64,000 nucleotides of DNA from Thalassospira sp. MCCC 1A01148 (GTDB taxonomy: Bacteria > Pseudomonadota > Alphaproteobacteria > Rhodospirillales > Thalassospiraceae): NCBI RefSeq assembly GCF_001613795.1, contig NZ_LPVZ01000001.1, positions 1-64,000 on the forward strand, in the 5' to 3' direction. Shown here in pieces: positions 54,863 through 63,926 of the stretch (position 1 is the first letter of the stretch; every line of letters starts with the position of its first letter). The notes under the pieces are model-generated. The model searched no databases. It had not been told where the DNA came from and saw only the letters and a list, made by a program, of their open reading frames with translations. A program made the translations under genes and the position numbers.

Positions 54863-55045
54863 ATGGCCACTTACGAAGAAATCACCACCCGTTACATCTC
54901 CACCACTGAAATCGAGGCAGGTGTACGCAAGGGTCAGCAGCTCCGCGCTGAATTCGTAGGCTCCTTCTTCCGCAACCTGTTCAAAGGTTCCGAGAAATCA
55001 GCCGACGTAAACCATCCGGCTGGCACCGTTGGCGGTGCTGCCTAA
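54863..55045 (+). CDS. 60-residue small protein, unknown
   Basis: Small acidic-to-neutral protein: MATYEEITTRYISTTEIEAG, then VRKGQQLRAEFVGSFFRNLF, then KGSEKSADVNHPAGTVGGAA. The coding call rests on a strong AGGAGG ribosome site at proper spacing, codon use like the neighbours, and its own terminator at 55176-55210. The middle (about 20-42) can form an amphipathic helix with a hydrophobic FVGSFFRNLF face, compatible with membrane association. No family recognised. Divergent from a LysR gene, which may control it. Confidence 0.7.
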   Translation: MATYEEITTRYISTTEIEAGVRKGQQLRAEFVGSFFRNLFKGSEKSADVNHPAGTVGGAA

Positions 55046-55175
55046 CTGACGACCTAACTGCATGCGGTCGAGCGCCGATTGATTTTCCTCCCCAAGAGGT
55101 GCTCCCGCAGGCAGGGACTACGACTACGGTTTCTATCTAGCGTCTTCCTCCCTATTTGACGCTGTTTTCCCGACT

Positions 55176-55210
55176 GGCCCGGACACTTTTGTGTTCCGGG
55201 CCATTTTTTT
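55176..55210 (+). terminator. terminator after the small-protein gene
   Basis: GGCCCGGACAC-TTTT-GTGTTCCGGGCC followed by ATTTTTTT. Confidence 0.85.
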
Positions 55211-55226
55211 GTTCGGGTCCGGGCCA

Positions 55227-56558
55227 TTATCCCGAATGGCTTTCTTGCGGCGCAATGTTTGGCGGCACATAGAACCCTGGCCGTTCCGAGAACCAGGAGC
55301 CAATGCTGACCACAGTGGATGCAATCAGTGTAATGACCAGCATCATCGCAATCGAAATGTCGGCGGCAAACATCCAGCCATAAATTGCCGGTCCCATCGC
55401 GGATGCCAGAACCATCACGGCGGTCAACGTGCTGCGCACCGCACCGATTTCATCAAGCGGGACCAATTCCGGGATGATGGCAGTGCGCAGTGTCGTGGCA
55501 AAGCCGACCGTAATGCCCACCAGCCCCATATAAATCAGGATCACCCATGGCGTGGTTGTCAGGGCCAGAATGGCAATACCAACCATCATCGGGATCAGAT
55601 GCCAGGGAAACAGGCGGCGGGCCGAATGCTTGTCAATCAGCGGACCACTGCCAAACGCGCCCAGCACCGATGTGATGGCAAAAACCGTGAACCCGGCGGC
55701 AAACCAACCCAGTTCAATTTCCTTGTGGGTGGAAATGGCCCCCTGATGGAAAAACAGGGCGGTCATGATCAGGGGCGGTGCAGCCAGCATCGGCATGCAG
55801 AACCAGACATACAGCGACTTGAACAGGCGCGGATGATCACTTGAAGCGTCAGGCGACGGGGACTCGGTGCTATCGGCGTTGGATGGGGCGGCGTTGGATG
55901 GGGCAGCGTTGGTTGCGGCAGATGTGTTTGGCGACTCGTTTGATTTTGCCGGTGATCTTGTGGGCGCCTTTCGGAACTTTGCATCGCCGCGAATAAGCCA
56001 GATCGCAGCCGGCAGCAGAATGACCAGAATGAAGACCGCCGACCCGGCATAGGTATAGCGCCAGCCAAAAGCGGCAATCAGGGCCAGCAAGGTCGCGGGC
56101 AGGATGGCCTCCGCCAGGGGGAAGCCGAAACTGGCAATCGCCAGCGCCCGTCCGCGACTGCGTGAAAAATACCGCGCGATGCCGGTCATGCTGACATGGC
56201 TCATCAAGCCTTGGCCGGCCAGACGCAGCACAAACAGGGCGGCAATCAGCATCCAGACATTGCCGGCGAGTGAAATCATCACACAGCCAAGTGCGAGAAG
56301 CGCCATGGTTGCCAAGCTGTAGGACAGGATATCCACCTTGTCGATCCAGCGGCCAACGACCGGCAGGCAAAGTGCGCTGGCAATGGTGATCCCGGCATAG
56401 ATATTGGCAAATTCGGTTTCATTGAGTGCCAAGCTTGCCGAGATAAAGGGCACAAAAAGCGCAACCAGAAACGTCTGCCCGAACGAAGAGCCGAAACTGT
56501 GCAGCGCGCCAAAGGCCAGCTGGCGCGGTGCCTGACGGAGCAAGGTGAAAAATTGCAT
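55227..56558 (-). CDS. MFS transporter
   Basis: 443-residue major facilitator protein with 12 predicted helices. The N-terminal half has FGSSFGQTFLVALFVPFISASLAL and the loop 2-3-type motif GRWIDKVDIL. Loop 4-5 is SMTGIARYFSRSRGRALAIASFGFPLAEA, typical of the monocarboxylate/oxalate-like (OFA) branch. A low-complexity cytoplasmic linker between helices 6 and 7 contains the near-tandem NAAPSNAAPSNADS. Substrate unknown. It lies alone between two terminators. Confidence 0.88.
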   Translation of the reverse strand: MQFFTLLRQAPRQLAFGALHSFGSSFGQTFLVALFVPFISASLALNETEFANIYAGITIASALCLPVVGRWIDKVDILSYSLATMALLALGCVMISLAGNVWMLIAALFVLRLAGQGLMSHVSMTGIARYFSRSRGRALAIASFGFPLAEAILPATLLALIAAFGWRYTYAGSAVFILVILLPAAIWLIRGDAKFRKAPTRSPAKSNESPNTSAATNAAPSNAAPSNADSTESPSPDASSDHPRLFKSLYVWFCMPMLAAPPLIMTALFFHQGAISTHKEIELGWFAAGFTVFAITSVLGAFGSGPLIDKHSARRLFPWHLIPMMVGIAILALTTTPWVILIYMGLVGITVGFATTLRTAIIPELVPLDEIGAVRSTLTAVMVLASAMGPAIYGWMFAADISIAMMLVITLIASTVVSIGSWFSERPGFYVPPNIAPQESHSG

Positions 56559-56672
56559 GCGGATTCCGGCAAGGTATGAGTGGGGCGCGCGATTTAAGGT
56601 CGAAATAGTATGAGGAATTTATCTGTGCGAACGCGGCCTGTCTACCTGCCCGCATGGATGGGGCGCGCAAAG

Positions 56673-56703
56673 AAAAAACCCGCAGCGGGAACTGCGGGCT
56701 TTG
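56673..56703 (-). terminator. terminator of the TAXI-TRAP operon
   Basis: On the minus strand AAAGCCCGCAG, loop, CTGCGGG, then TTTTTT. Confidence 0.85.
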
Positions 56704-56726
56704 AGTTTCCTTGAGGAAGGAAAGGT

Positions 56727-58742
56727 TTAGCTTGCGGCGACTGCCGGTGTCGGGGTGTTCTTTTTGCCCTGCCACCAGTTAATGGCCAGAACCGCAAGAA
56801 GCACGACGGTGCCTGCGACTTCGGCGCGGAAGTCGGGATAGAATACGCCAATCGTCGCCGGAACGATGATGATCCGCGAGAACACATCCATGGTGGCAAA
56901 CAGGAAGCCTTCAAGGGCGGCAGCAAAGGCAACCAGACACAGGATGGCGGTAAAGCCGGTCCACAGAACGAGTTCGATTGCGCCGCCTTCGATGATTTCC
57001 GGGTTAAACACCATGAAGGCCGGGATCAGATAGAGACCCTTGGCAAACTTCCACGCCTGCACACTGGTTTCCATGGGACTTGCGTTGGCAATGGCCGCCC
57101 CCGCAAAGCCCGCCAATGCAATGGGCGGTGTGACGTTACTGTCCTGCGAGTACCAGAAGACCACAAGATGGGCGATCAGAAGCGGGATGCCGAACTCGTT
57201 CGAAAGTGCCGGGCCAACCAGCACGATCAGCACAATATAGGATGCCGTCACCGGCAGGCCCATACCAAGGATCAGGCTGGCGATCAGCACCAGAATAAGT
57301 GCCAGAACGATGTTGCCACCCGAAAACGCGATCATCATGGATGAGAATTTCAGACCCAGACCGGTCAGGCCGACAACGCCGACAATGATCCCGGCAACCG
57401 CACAGGCCATGGAAACGGCAACGGCGTTCTTCGCACCAAGTTCAAGGGCCGCGATGGTGATTGCGATGCCCTTGCGAATGGCGGCAACCAGTTTGTCATG
57501 GCTTGGTCTTTCGCCATTTTGCGGGGCGACAATAAAGAACCACAGCGCATAGCGCAGGGCGGCGACGCCAATCACGGAAAGGATCGCCCAGAAGCCGACA
57601 CGCATCGGCGATATGTTCAGCACCAGCAGGTAAATCAGCACACCCAGCGGCAAGATGAATTGCCAACCTTCCTTAAGGACCTGTTTCCAGTCGGGCAGTT
57701 CTTCGACCGGCATGCCGCGCATGCCCTGTTTCAGGGCAACGATATGCACGAACAGATAAACCGTGCCGAGATAGAGAACCGCCGGGAAAATCGAAACCAG
57801 AACGATTTCGAGGTAGGGGACCTGCGTATATTCGGAAATCAGGAAGGCACCCGCCCCCATCAGCGGCGGAGTGATCTGCCCGCCGGTGGAAGCAGCCGCT
57901 TCGACGCCGCCTGCCTGTGCCGGGCGATAGCCAAGGCGCTTCATCAGCGGAATGGTAAAAGCACCGGTCGTCACGACATTGGCAATGGCCGACCCGCTGA
58001 TCGAACCCATACCGGCCGATGCCAGAACAGCGGCCTTGGCCGGACCACCGGGCTTTTTGCCCGTTGCGGCATAGGCCATGTCGATAAAGAATTTGCCGGC
58101 ACCGGTCACTTCAAGGAATGCCCCGAACAGCACGAACATGAAGATATAGGTCGCAGCAACCCCCATCGGCAGGCCATAGATGCCTTCCTGACCGAGGTAA
58201 AGCTGACCAACCAGTCGATCAACGCTGTTGCCGCGATGGGACAGAATGCCCGGCAGCCATTCGCCGACCCAGGGCAGGGCACCGCGCGGACCCGACAGGG
58301 CATAGATGATGGCGACAATGCCGATCACGGTCATGCCAAGGCCGACTGCACGGCGGCTGGCTTCCAGCACGGTGACCGTGGCGATGACGCCGATGATCAG
58401 GTCGGTGTCGCTCCAGAAACCGGCGCGGTTGATAATTTCATCAAGATAGAAGGTCAGGTAGAAGCCCGTGGCAAAGGCACCGGCAAGGAAGGCGATATCA
58501 ATCAGCCAGCCAAGTGCGCCGCGCTTTTTGTTGCTGCCAAACACCGGGAACATCAAAAAGGCCAGGAACATCACAAACGCAAGGTGGATACTGCGTTGAT
58601 AGAACAGGCCAAGCGGTTCGATCCCTGCGCCATACATCTGGAACAAAGAAAGTGCGACTGCAACAATTGAAATTGCCCACATAACCATTCGTGGCTGTGG
58701 CAATTTATCCGTCATGGACGGAAGCGGTGCCGGTTCGGACAT
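56727..58742 (-). CDS. TAXI-family TRAP transporter fused permease (4TM-12TM)
   Basis: 671-residue inner-membrane protein in which the small (DctQ-like) and large (DctM-like) subunits are fused, as is usual for TAXI-type TRAP systems. The N-terminal part has AISIVAVALSLFQMYGAG and the SIHLAFVMFLAFLMFPVFG helix. The core has GKKPGGPAKAAVLASAGMGSISGSAIANVVTTGAFTIPLMKRLGY and QVGGVEAAASTGGQITPPLMGAGAFLISEY-like sequence, both diagnostic. Downstream, SLILGMGLPVTASYIVLIVL continues the pattern. It works with the TAXI receptor encoded first in the operon and imports a dicarboxylate or amino acid by ion gradient. Confidence 0.94.
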   Translation of the reverse strand: MSEPAPLPSMTDKLPQPRMVMWAISIVAVALSLFQMYGAGIEPLGLFYQRSIHLAFVMFLAFLMFPVFGSNKKRGALGWLIDIAFLAGAFATGFYLTFYLDEIINRAGFWSDTDLIIGVIATVTVLEASRRAVGLGMTVIGIVAIIYALSGPRGALPWVGEWLPGILSHRGNSVDRLVGQLYLGQEGIYGLPMGVAATYIFMFVLFGAFLEVTGAGKFFIDMAYAATGKKPGGPAKAAVLASAGMGSISGSAIANVVTTGAFTIPLMKRLGYRPAQAGGVEAAASTGGQITPPLMGAGAFLISEYTQVPYLEIVLVSIFPAVLYLGTVYLFVHIVALKQGMRGMPVEELPDWKQVLKEGWQFILPLGVLIYLLVLNISPMRVGFWAILSVIGVAALRYALWFFIVAPQNGERPSHDKLVAAIRKGIAITIAALELGAKNAVAVSMACAVAGIIVGVVGLTGLGLKFSSMMIAFSGGNIVLALILVLIASLILGMGLPVTASYIVLIVLVGPALSNEFGIPLLIAHLVVFWYSQDSNVTPPIALAGFAGAAIANASPMETSVQAWKFAKGLYLIPAFMVFNPEIIEGGAIELVLWTGFTAILCLVAFAAALEGFLFATMDVFSRIIIVPATIGVFYPDFRAEVAGTVVLLAVLAINWWQGKKNTPTPAVAAS

Positions 58743-58747
58743 TAAAC

Positions 58748-59254
58748 TTATTCCCCGGTATCAAGGCGGATGGTGACACGGGTGTGTTCAGCCATCTTTG
58801 AAAGGTTGATCTCGTCACTGTCTGTGACGATGCGATGATTTACCGCAAGTGACCCCACGCGTAGCACATAGGCGTTGCCGCGCACAGGTTCGTCGATATC
58901 TTCGATCCAGTATCCGCCCCCTTCTGCGCTGGTCAGAATACCACGACCCGGGTAATGACCAAGACCTGCAGCGAAGTCGGGCTGATAGGCGCGATGGAGA
59001 ACCATCTTGCCCAGATCATCGACATAACAGTCGATTACGCCATCACCGGTCACAGAATGGTTCCAATACAGGCACCAGCCGGATTGACGTGGAATTTCGG
59101 TTCTGGCCAGAAGCGTCCCGTCCGCACCGATGACTTCAAGATGGTCAATCACGGTGCCGGGCTTGACGTGGTCCTGACGGGCCGGACCAGAACATGCCGC
59201 TATCAAGAGAAGAAGGGCGGCCAATAATGGCCGCCCAAACATTTGCAGAAGCAT
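58748..59254 (-). CDS. DUF1850 protein, lipoprotein-like, TAXI-TRAP accessory
   Basis: 168-residue protein whose N-terminus MLLQMFGRPLLAALLLLIAACSGPARQ ends in a lipobox (LIAAC). The body contains GWCLYWNHSVTGDGVIDCY, FAAGLGHYPGRGI and LRVGSLAVNHRI, which match the DUF1850 pattern as I recall it. DUF1850 genes are often found between or beside TAXI receptor and permease genes, as here; function unproven. The gene starts four bases after the receptor stop. An internal ATG at 59242 is an alternative start. Confidence 0.8.
   Translation of the reverse strand: MLLQMFGRPLLAALLLLIAACSGPARQDHVKPGTVIDHLEVIGADGTLLARTEIPRQSGWCLYWNHSVTGDGVIDCYVDDLGKMVLHRAYQPDFAAGLGHYPGRGILTSAEGGGYWIEDIDEPVRGNAYVLRVGSLAVNHRIVTDSDEINLSKMAEHTRVTIRLDTGE
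59215..59236 (-). other. stable hairpin at the 5' end of the DUF1850 gene
   Basis: GGGCGGCC-AATAAT-GGCCGCCC, an 8-bp GC stem just after the receptor gene in the mRNA. It is positioned to protect or partly terminate transcripts so the receptor is made in excess. Confidence 0.6.
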
Positions 59255-59258
59255 CCGA

Positions 59259-60224
59259 TTACGGCATCAGCTTCGGCGGAATCGGCATGCCGGTTTCTTC
59301 GTAGTAACGAAGCGCACCCGGATGCATCGGGATCGGGGTCGAATTCAGAGCGAAATCAACCGTGGTGTCGTTTGCTGCCGGGTGGATGGCAATCAGTTCT
59401 TCGACCTTTTCAAACAGGGTCTTGGTGATCTGATAAGCCAGTTCCTCGTCCATTTCTTCGTTCACGAACAGAACGTTCGGGGTCGAAATGGTGTTAACCG
59501 GTGCGGTTACGCCTTCGTAGATGCCGGTACGCAGCGCGTACGGTGCGAAGGTCGGTTCTGCATCCAGTGCAGCAAGGATTTCGTCATCGGTCAGCGCGAT
59601 CAGCTTGATGTCGCGCGTGGTTGCGAGGTTCAGGATCGAGCTGGTGGGCGGACCAACGCTCCAGAAACCGGCGTCGATGTCACCATCACGAAGGGCATCT
59701 GCGGTTTCGTTGAAGTTCAGGCGCTGTTCTTCGATGTCATCATAGGTGATGCCATTGGCGTTCAGCAGGGTCTGTGCCGAAACTTCGGTACCCGAACCCG
59801 GTGCGCCGACAGAAACGCGTTTGCCTTTAAGATCGGCAAGGCCGTTGATGCCGCTGTCAGCCATGGTGACGATCTGAACTGCGTTCGGATAGATCGATGC
59901 CAGGGCACGAACGTTATCAAGGGTGCGGCCTTCGAATTTGCCGGTGCCAGTGAAGCCGGCATAGACGGTATCGGCAAGACCGATCGCGATGTCACTGTCG
60001 CCGCGCGAAATCAGGCCCATGTTTTCAACAGACGCGCCGGTAACTTCGGCAACGGCGCTGGAACCATCGACATATTTGGTGATCAGTTCCGCAAGGCCAC
60101 CGCCATACGGATAATAAGTGCCACCGGTACCACCGGTTGCGATTGACAGTTGCTGTGCCGACGCGGGTGCGGCGGTCAGCATCATGGCTGCGGCTGCTGC
60201 TGTAAGCAGAGTACGGAGCTTCAT
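59259..60224 (-). CDS. TAXI-family TRAP transporter solute receptor
   Basis: 321-residue periplasmic receptor. The signal peptide MKLRTLLTAAAAAMMLTAAPASA is followed by QQLSIATGGTGGTYYPYGGGLAELI, the defining TAXI start. Other blocks are DIAIGLADTVYAG, GKRVSVGAPGSGTEVSAQTLLNANGITYDDIEEQ, and FWSVGPPTSSILNLATT. Start ATG at 60224 with GGGAGGA upstream. First gene of the operon and 292 bp downstream of a -24/-12 promoter. Ligand unknown; glutamate and dicarboxylates are known for relatives. Confidence 0.95.
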   Translation of the reverse strand: MKLRTLLTAAAAAMMLTAAPASAQQLSIATGGTGGTYYPYGGGLAELITKYVDGSSAVAEVTGASVENMGLISRGDSDIAIGLADTVYAGFTGTGKFEGRTLDNVRALASIYPNAVQIVTMADSGINGLADLKGKRVSVGAPGSGTEVSAQTLLNANGITYDDIEEQRLNFNETADALRDGDIDAGFWSVGPPTSSILNLATTRDIKLIALTDDEILAALDAEPTFAPYALRTGIYEGVTAPVNTISTPNVLFVNEEMDEELAYQITKTLFEKVEELIAIHPAANDTTVDFALNSTPIPMHPGALRYYEETGMPIPPKLMP

Positions 60225-60515
60225 GACAGTCCTCCCTAGGGTTAACACTCTTAACGACAAATAGATCCAAAGGATCTTTCGAGAATATGATTCTTCACGT
60301 TCTTCGATGACCCGTTTGGCGGGCCTGTTGTTTTTGGGTTCTTGCGGTCACCTGAGCATGATCGCACCAAATGGTGCTGATCAGAATACAGGGCGCATTT
60401 CAGAACCATGTTTGAGAGATGATTTCAGACAGCCATTTGTTCCGTCCGAACTGGACAGGCTGTGTGGTTTCCTCCCTCGTGTTTTCGTCAGTTTATCATT
60501 TTGGGATTCTAATAC

Positions 60516-60530
60516 GCAATGAGTATGCCA
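60516..60530 (-). promoter_or_regulatory. sigma54 (-24/-12) promoter of the TAXI-TRAP operon
   Basis: On the minus strand TGGCATACTCATTGC: GG and GC separated by exactly 10 bases, with the TGGCA and TTGC context of sigma54 promoters. The transcript would start near 60504, giving a leader of about 280 nt. The adjacent activator gene carries the sigma54-contacting GAFTGA motif. Confidence 0.75.
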
Positions 60531-60596
60531 AAACCGGAATAAAAAATAATGATATAAATCAATATCTTATGGATTGGCGATTCTGCAATTCGGCAT

Positions 60597-60643
60597 AATC
60601 TTGCCGATTTACCGAAATTGATCGGCGGAATCTTGCCGATTTA
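60597..60643 (-). promoter_or_regulatory. candidate upstream activator sites for the DctD-like regulator
   Basis: Two identical 15-bp direct repeats AATCTTGCCGATTTA at 60597-60611 and 60629-60643, 32 bp (three helical turns) apart. Further GCCGAT/ATCGGC half-sites lie between and before them. They lie about 70-115 bp upstream of the -24/-12 element, as expected for enhancer sites of an NtrC-type activator. Confidence 0.65.
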
Positions 60644-60681
60644 TTGCGTGTGCGAGATAAATATCGCATTGCAACAATAGC

Positions 60682-62091
60682 TTAGGCCGATTTATCGCGC
60701 CGGATGTTGAGTTTTTTCATTTTTTCATTAAGCGTCCGGCGCGGGATGTCGAGTTCTTCCATCACGGATTTGACGTTGCCATCATGGCGATCCAGTGCGT
60801 CGCGGATGACGCGTTCCTCGAACTCGCGAAGCTGTTCGGCAAGGGCCAGATCCGTTGTTTGCGGGCCGGATGGTTCAAACCCGCCCTTGAACAGGCGTTT
60901 GAAGCGTTCTTCGGGACTGCCGACCAGAAGTACATAGCGTTCGGCCATGTTTTTAAGTTCGCGCACATTGCCTGACCAGTCATGCGCCCTGAGTTGTGCA
61001 ATCAGGGTTGGCGTGACGCGCTCATAGGGGCGTTCAAACCGCTCGGCAGCGCGTTCGGCGAAGATGTCAAACAACAGCGCGACATCATCCTGGCGTTCGC
61101 GCAAGGGGGCAATGGACAGTTCAAAGGTGTTGATGCGAAACAGCAGGTCTTCGCGGAAATTGCGTTCGGCAACTGCGGCCACCAGATCCTCGTTGGTGGC
61201 GCAGATCAGACGGAAATCGACTTTTACCGGCGCATTGGAACCCAGACGCACCACTTCGCGCTGTTCAATCACACGGAGCAATTTGGCCTGAAGGGCCAGC
61301 GGCATGCTTGATATTTCATCAAGAAACAGCGTGCCGCCAATCGCATGTTCGATCCAGCCGATCCGTTGGCTTGCGGCACCGGTAAAGGCACCTTTTTCGT
61401 GGCCAAACAGTTCGCTTTCGGCCGTGCTTTCGGGGATGGCGGCACAGTTTACTGCGACAAACTTTTCATCGTGACGGTCGCTGAGATCATGGATGGCACG
61501 CGCGACCAGTTCCTTGCCGGTGCCGGTTTCGCCGGAAATCAGAACCGGGACTTCTGTTGGCGCGATATTGGCAATTTCATCCTTAAGATTGCGCATGGCG
61601 ATTGAATTGCCGATCAGGCGCGAATCAAGGCTGCCGCGGCTTTCGATTTGACGCCTGAGATTTCGGTTTTCGATCACCAAACGGCGTTTTTCAATGGCGC
61701 GTTCCAGGCTTTCGACAATGTCTTTTGGTTCGAACGGTTTTTCGACGAAATCATAGGCGCCGCTTTTCATCGCCTCGACCGCCATCGGCACGTCGCCGTG
61801 GCCGGTCATCAGGATGATGGGAATGTCGGGATCGGCTGCCAGCACGGACCGGGTAAAGGTAATGCCATCAAGCTTGGGCATTTTGACATCGGTCAGGATC
61901 ACCCCGGCAAATTCGGGATTGATGTCGTGCAATGCTTCGCGGGCGTCTTCGTACACCGTGACGTCGAAATCGGACAGTTCCAGCCATTGGGCAAGAGAGA
62001 CGCGCATGGCCTCGTCATCATCGACAATGATGATGTGTGGCGTGATTTCCGGTGCGACGTCATTGTCTTGCGCGCGGTCTTTGGTGGTCAC
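60682..62091 (-). CDS. dctD: sigma54-dependent response regulator (DctD-like)
   Basis: 469-residue NtrC-family activator. Receiver domain at about 17-135 with acidic pocket VDDDE and phospho-acceptor Asp68 in [11 protein letters not shown]+ domain at about 155-385 with Walker A GETGTGKE (187-194), the sigma54-contact loop GAFTGA (234-239) and Walker [11 protein letters not shown]-terminal Fis-type HTH ending in [27 protein letters not shown]. The start is a GTG whose codon overlaps the kinase stop (GTGA). It probably binds the repeats at 60597-60643 and drives the TAXI-TRAP operon from the -24/-12 promoter. Confidence 0.94.
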   Translation of the reverse strand: MTTKDRAQDNDVAPEITPHIIIVDDDEAMRVSLAQWLELSDFDVTVYEDAREALHDINPEFAGVILTDVKMPKLDGITFTRSVLAADPDIPIILMTGHGDVPMAVEAMKSGAYDFVEKPFEPKDIVESLERAIEKRRLVIENRNLRRQIESRGSLDSRLIGNSIAMRNLKDEIANIAPTEVPVLISGETGTGKELVARAIHDLSDRHDEKFVAVNCAAIPESTAESELFGHEKGAFTGAASQRIGWIEHAIGGTLFLDEISSMPLALQAKLLRVIEQREVVRLGSNAPVKVDFRLICATNEDLVAAVAERNFREDLLFRINTFELSIAPLRERQDDVALLFDIFAERAAERFERPYERVTPTLIAQLRAHDWSGNVRELKNMAERYVLLVGSPEERFKRLFKGGFEPSGPQTTDLALAEQLREFEERVIRDALDRHDGNVKSVMEELDIPRRTLNEKMKKLNIRRDKSA

Positions 62092-63926
62092 GGTGTTTTA
62101 CCCTTGAGTAGCGGCAGGCGAACTTCGAAACAGGCCCCGGCGGTTTCGCTGTTATAGGCTTTTATGCTGCCGCCGAAGTCCCGCACAATGCCATAAGTTA
62201 CCGAAAGTCCCAATCCCACGCCCTGACCGGGATCCTTGGTGGTGAAAAACGGATCAAACAAAAGAGACAGGGTTTCGTCATTCATGCCCGGCCCGGTATC
62301 GGTGATGCGCATGATGACATCGGTCCCGGACTCAGACAGGTCAATATAGATCCGCTTGGGTGCGCTGCCAGCCATGGCGTCAATCGCATTGCGGATAATG
62401 TTCACGCAAATCTGTTCGATGCGCACAAGGTCGGCGCGAATTACAAGCGGCGTATCGGGTTCATTGCATTCAATGCCGCATTCTTCCTGCTGTAATTGCG
62501 GGCTTAGCAATTGCAGGGCGTTATCAAGTGCGACCTTGAGATCGACCGGTTCCAGAACCCCTGTTGATTTGCGCGAGAATGTCTTGAGCTGGCCGGTGAT
62601 GGCGCCCATCCGTTCGGTGAGTGCGGAGATTTGATTGATGTTCTGATCAAGCTTTTCGGTCTTGCCGCGTTCGATCATCAGTTTGGCACTGGCGCAAAAT
62701 GTTCGGATGGCGGCAATCGGCTGGTTGATTTCGTGCGCAATGGCGGCCGACATCTGACCAAGGGCTGCGAGCTTTCCGGCCTGCACCAGTTCATTCTGGG
62801 TGCCGCGCAGTTCTTCCTCGGTTTTGCGCCGTTCGGTGATTTCTTCTTCAAGACGGGTGTTAAGCGCCTGAATACGTTCAAATTCAAGCGCTTCGCGCTG
62901 CGAGGCAAGCTTGAGTTCGCGTTCGCGCAGGAACAGGATCACCAGAATGATCATGCCCCCGGCGATCACCGCGATCAGCATGACCGCCCCTTGGCGGTCC
63001 GTAACCTGATCCATGGATGTCAGATAGAAAATCCGCCAGGCACTGCCGCGGATCGGTTTGCTGTCAAACAGGTAGCGATGCCCATCAATGGCGACGATGC
63101 CCGATCCCTTTGCCAGTTGCTGCCCGACATCAAGGGATGGCAGATCACGACCGGGATATTGCCGGTTGCTTTCGATCCGGGCACGGTCAGCCGGCGACAG
63201 CGGGGACAGTGTTTTGTATTTCCAGTCCCCCTGACTGGTCAGGGTAATCACCCCGTCGGCGTCGGAGACAAAAACGGTCTCGCCCGCGTCCTGCCAGTTC
63301 TGTTCAACTTCATCGAGTTCAAGTTTGACGACAACGACTCCGATGACCTCGTCATTGTCGCTGTCGCGGACCGGGTTGGAAATGAACAGGCCTGCCCGCC
63401 CGGTGGTGACCCCGATGCCAAAAAAGAACCCTTCGTTGCCCTGCAAGGACTGATTGAAATAGGGGCGGAAGGAATAGTCTTCGCCAACAAAGCTGTCTGG
63501 TGTGTTCCAGTTGCTTGAGGCCACGGTTTCACCGGTGTCATCAAGAATATAAAGCGCCGCTGCACCGGACTGATCATTGACCTGTTGAAGATACAGGTTG
63601 GCGGTTTGCGCCGTACTGCGATCTTTGACCGCGCGGGTGACCTGATGATGGCGGGCGACGACATAGGGGAGATAGCGATAGCGATCAATGGCCGCACGAA
63701 GCGAGCTGTCATACAGCGCCAGTCGGGCTTCGCCCGTGGTTTCAAGTTCGCGAATGGTCAGATTTCCGGTCGAGCTGACAGCCGCCCAAATCACCATTGC
63801 CGAAATAAACGTCCCGGCAAAGATCAGGGTTCCGCGGCTGAAATTGCTTAACCAATAGAAAATCGCGACCTCCCCCGGTGATCCGGGATCCTTTTGAAGT
63901 GCCGGGCGTTGGGCGTGGGATGACAT
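62088..63926 (-). CDS. dctB: DctB-like sensor histidine kinase
   Basis: About 612-residue membrane kinase. Helix 1 is at about 33-52, a periplasmic double-Cache domain at about 55-310 (YRYLPYVVARHHQV and SFRPYFNQSLQGNEGFFFGIGVTTGRAGLF are typical of DctB dicarboxylate sensors), helix 2 at GAVMLIAVIAGGMIILVILFL, then a coiled linker. The HisKA domain has His398 in AAIAHEINQPIAAIRTF, and the HATPase has the N, D and G boxes (NIIRNAIDAM, ITDTGPGM, GVGLGLSV). Starts at 63926 or 63956 are both possible; neither has a strong ribosome site. Overlaps dctD, so the pair is cotranscribed. Confidence 0.92.
   Translation of the reverse strand: MSSHAQRPALQKDPGSPGEVAIFYWLSNFSRGTLIFAGTFISAMVIWAAVSSTGNLTIRELETTGEARLALYDSSLRAAIDRYRYLPYVVARHHQVTRAVKDRSTAQTANLYLQQVNDQSGAAALYILDDTGETVASSNWNTPDSFVGEDYSFRPYFNQSLQGNEGFFFGIGVTTGRAGLFISNPVRDSDNDEVIGVVVVKLELDEVEQNWQDAGETVFVSDADGVITLTSQGDWKYKTLSPLSPADRARIESNRQYPGRDLPSLDVGQQLAKGSGIVAIDGHRYLFDSKPIRGSAWRIFYLTSMDQVTDRQGAVMLIAVIAGGMIILVILFLRERELKLASQREALEFERIQALNTRLEEEITERRKTEEELRGTQNELVQAGKLAALGQMSAAIAHEINQPIAAIRTFCASAKLMIERGKTEKLDQNINQISALTERMGAITGQLKTFSRKSTGVLEPVDLKVALDNALQLLSPQLQQEECGIECNEPDTPLVIRADLVRIEQICVNIIRNAIDAMAGSAPKRIYIDLSESGTDVIMRITDTGPGMNDETLSLLFDPFFTTKDPGQGVGLGLSVTYGIVRDFGGSIKAYNSETAGACFEVRLPLLKGKTP

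Noticed and set aside
57498..58670. 390-codon plus-strand open frame inside the TRAP permease gene
   Set aside because: Composition is His/Gln/Arg-rich shadow sequence, and the opposite strand has all TAXI permease hallmarks.
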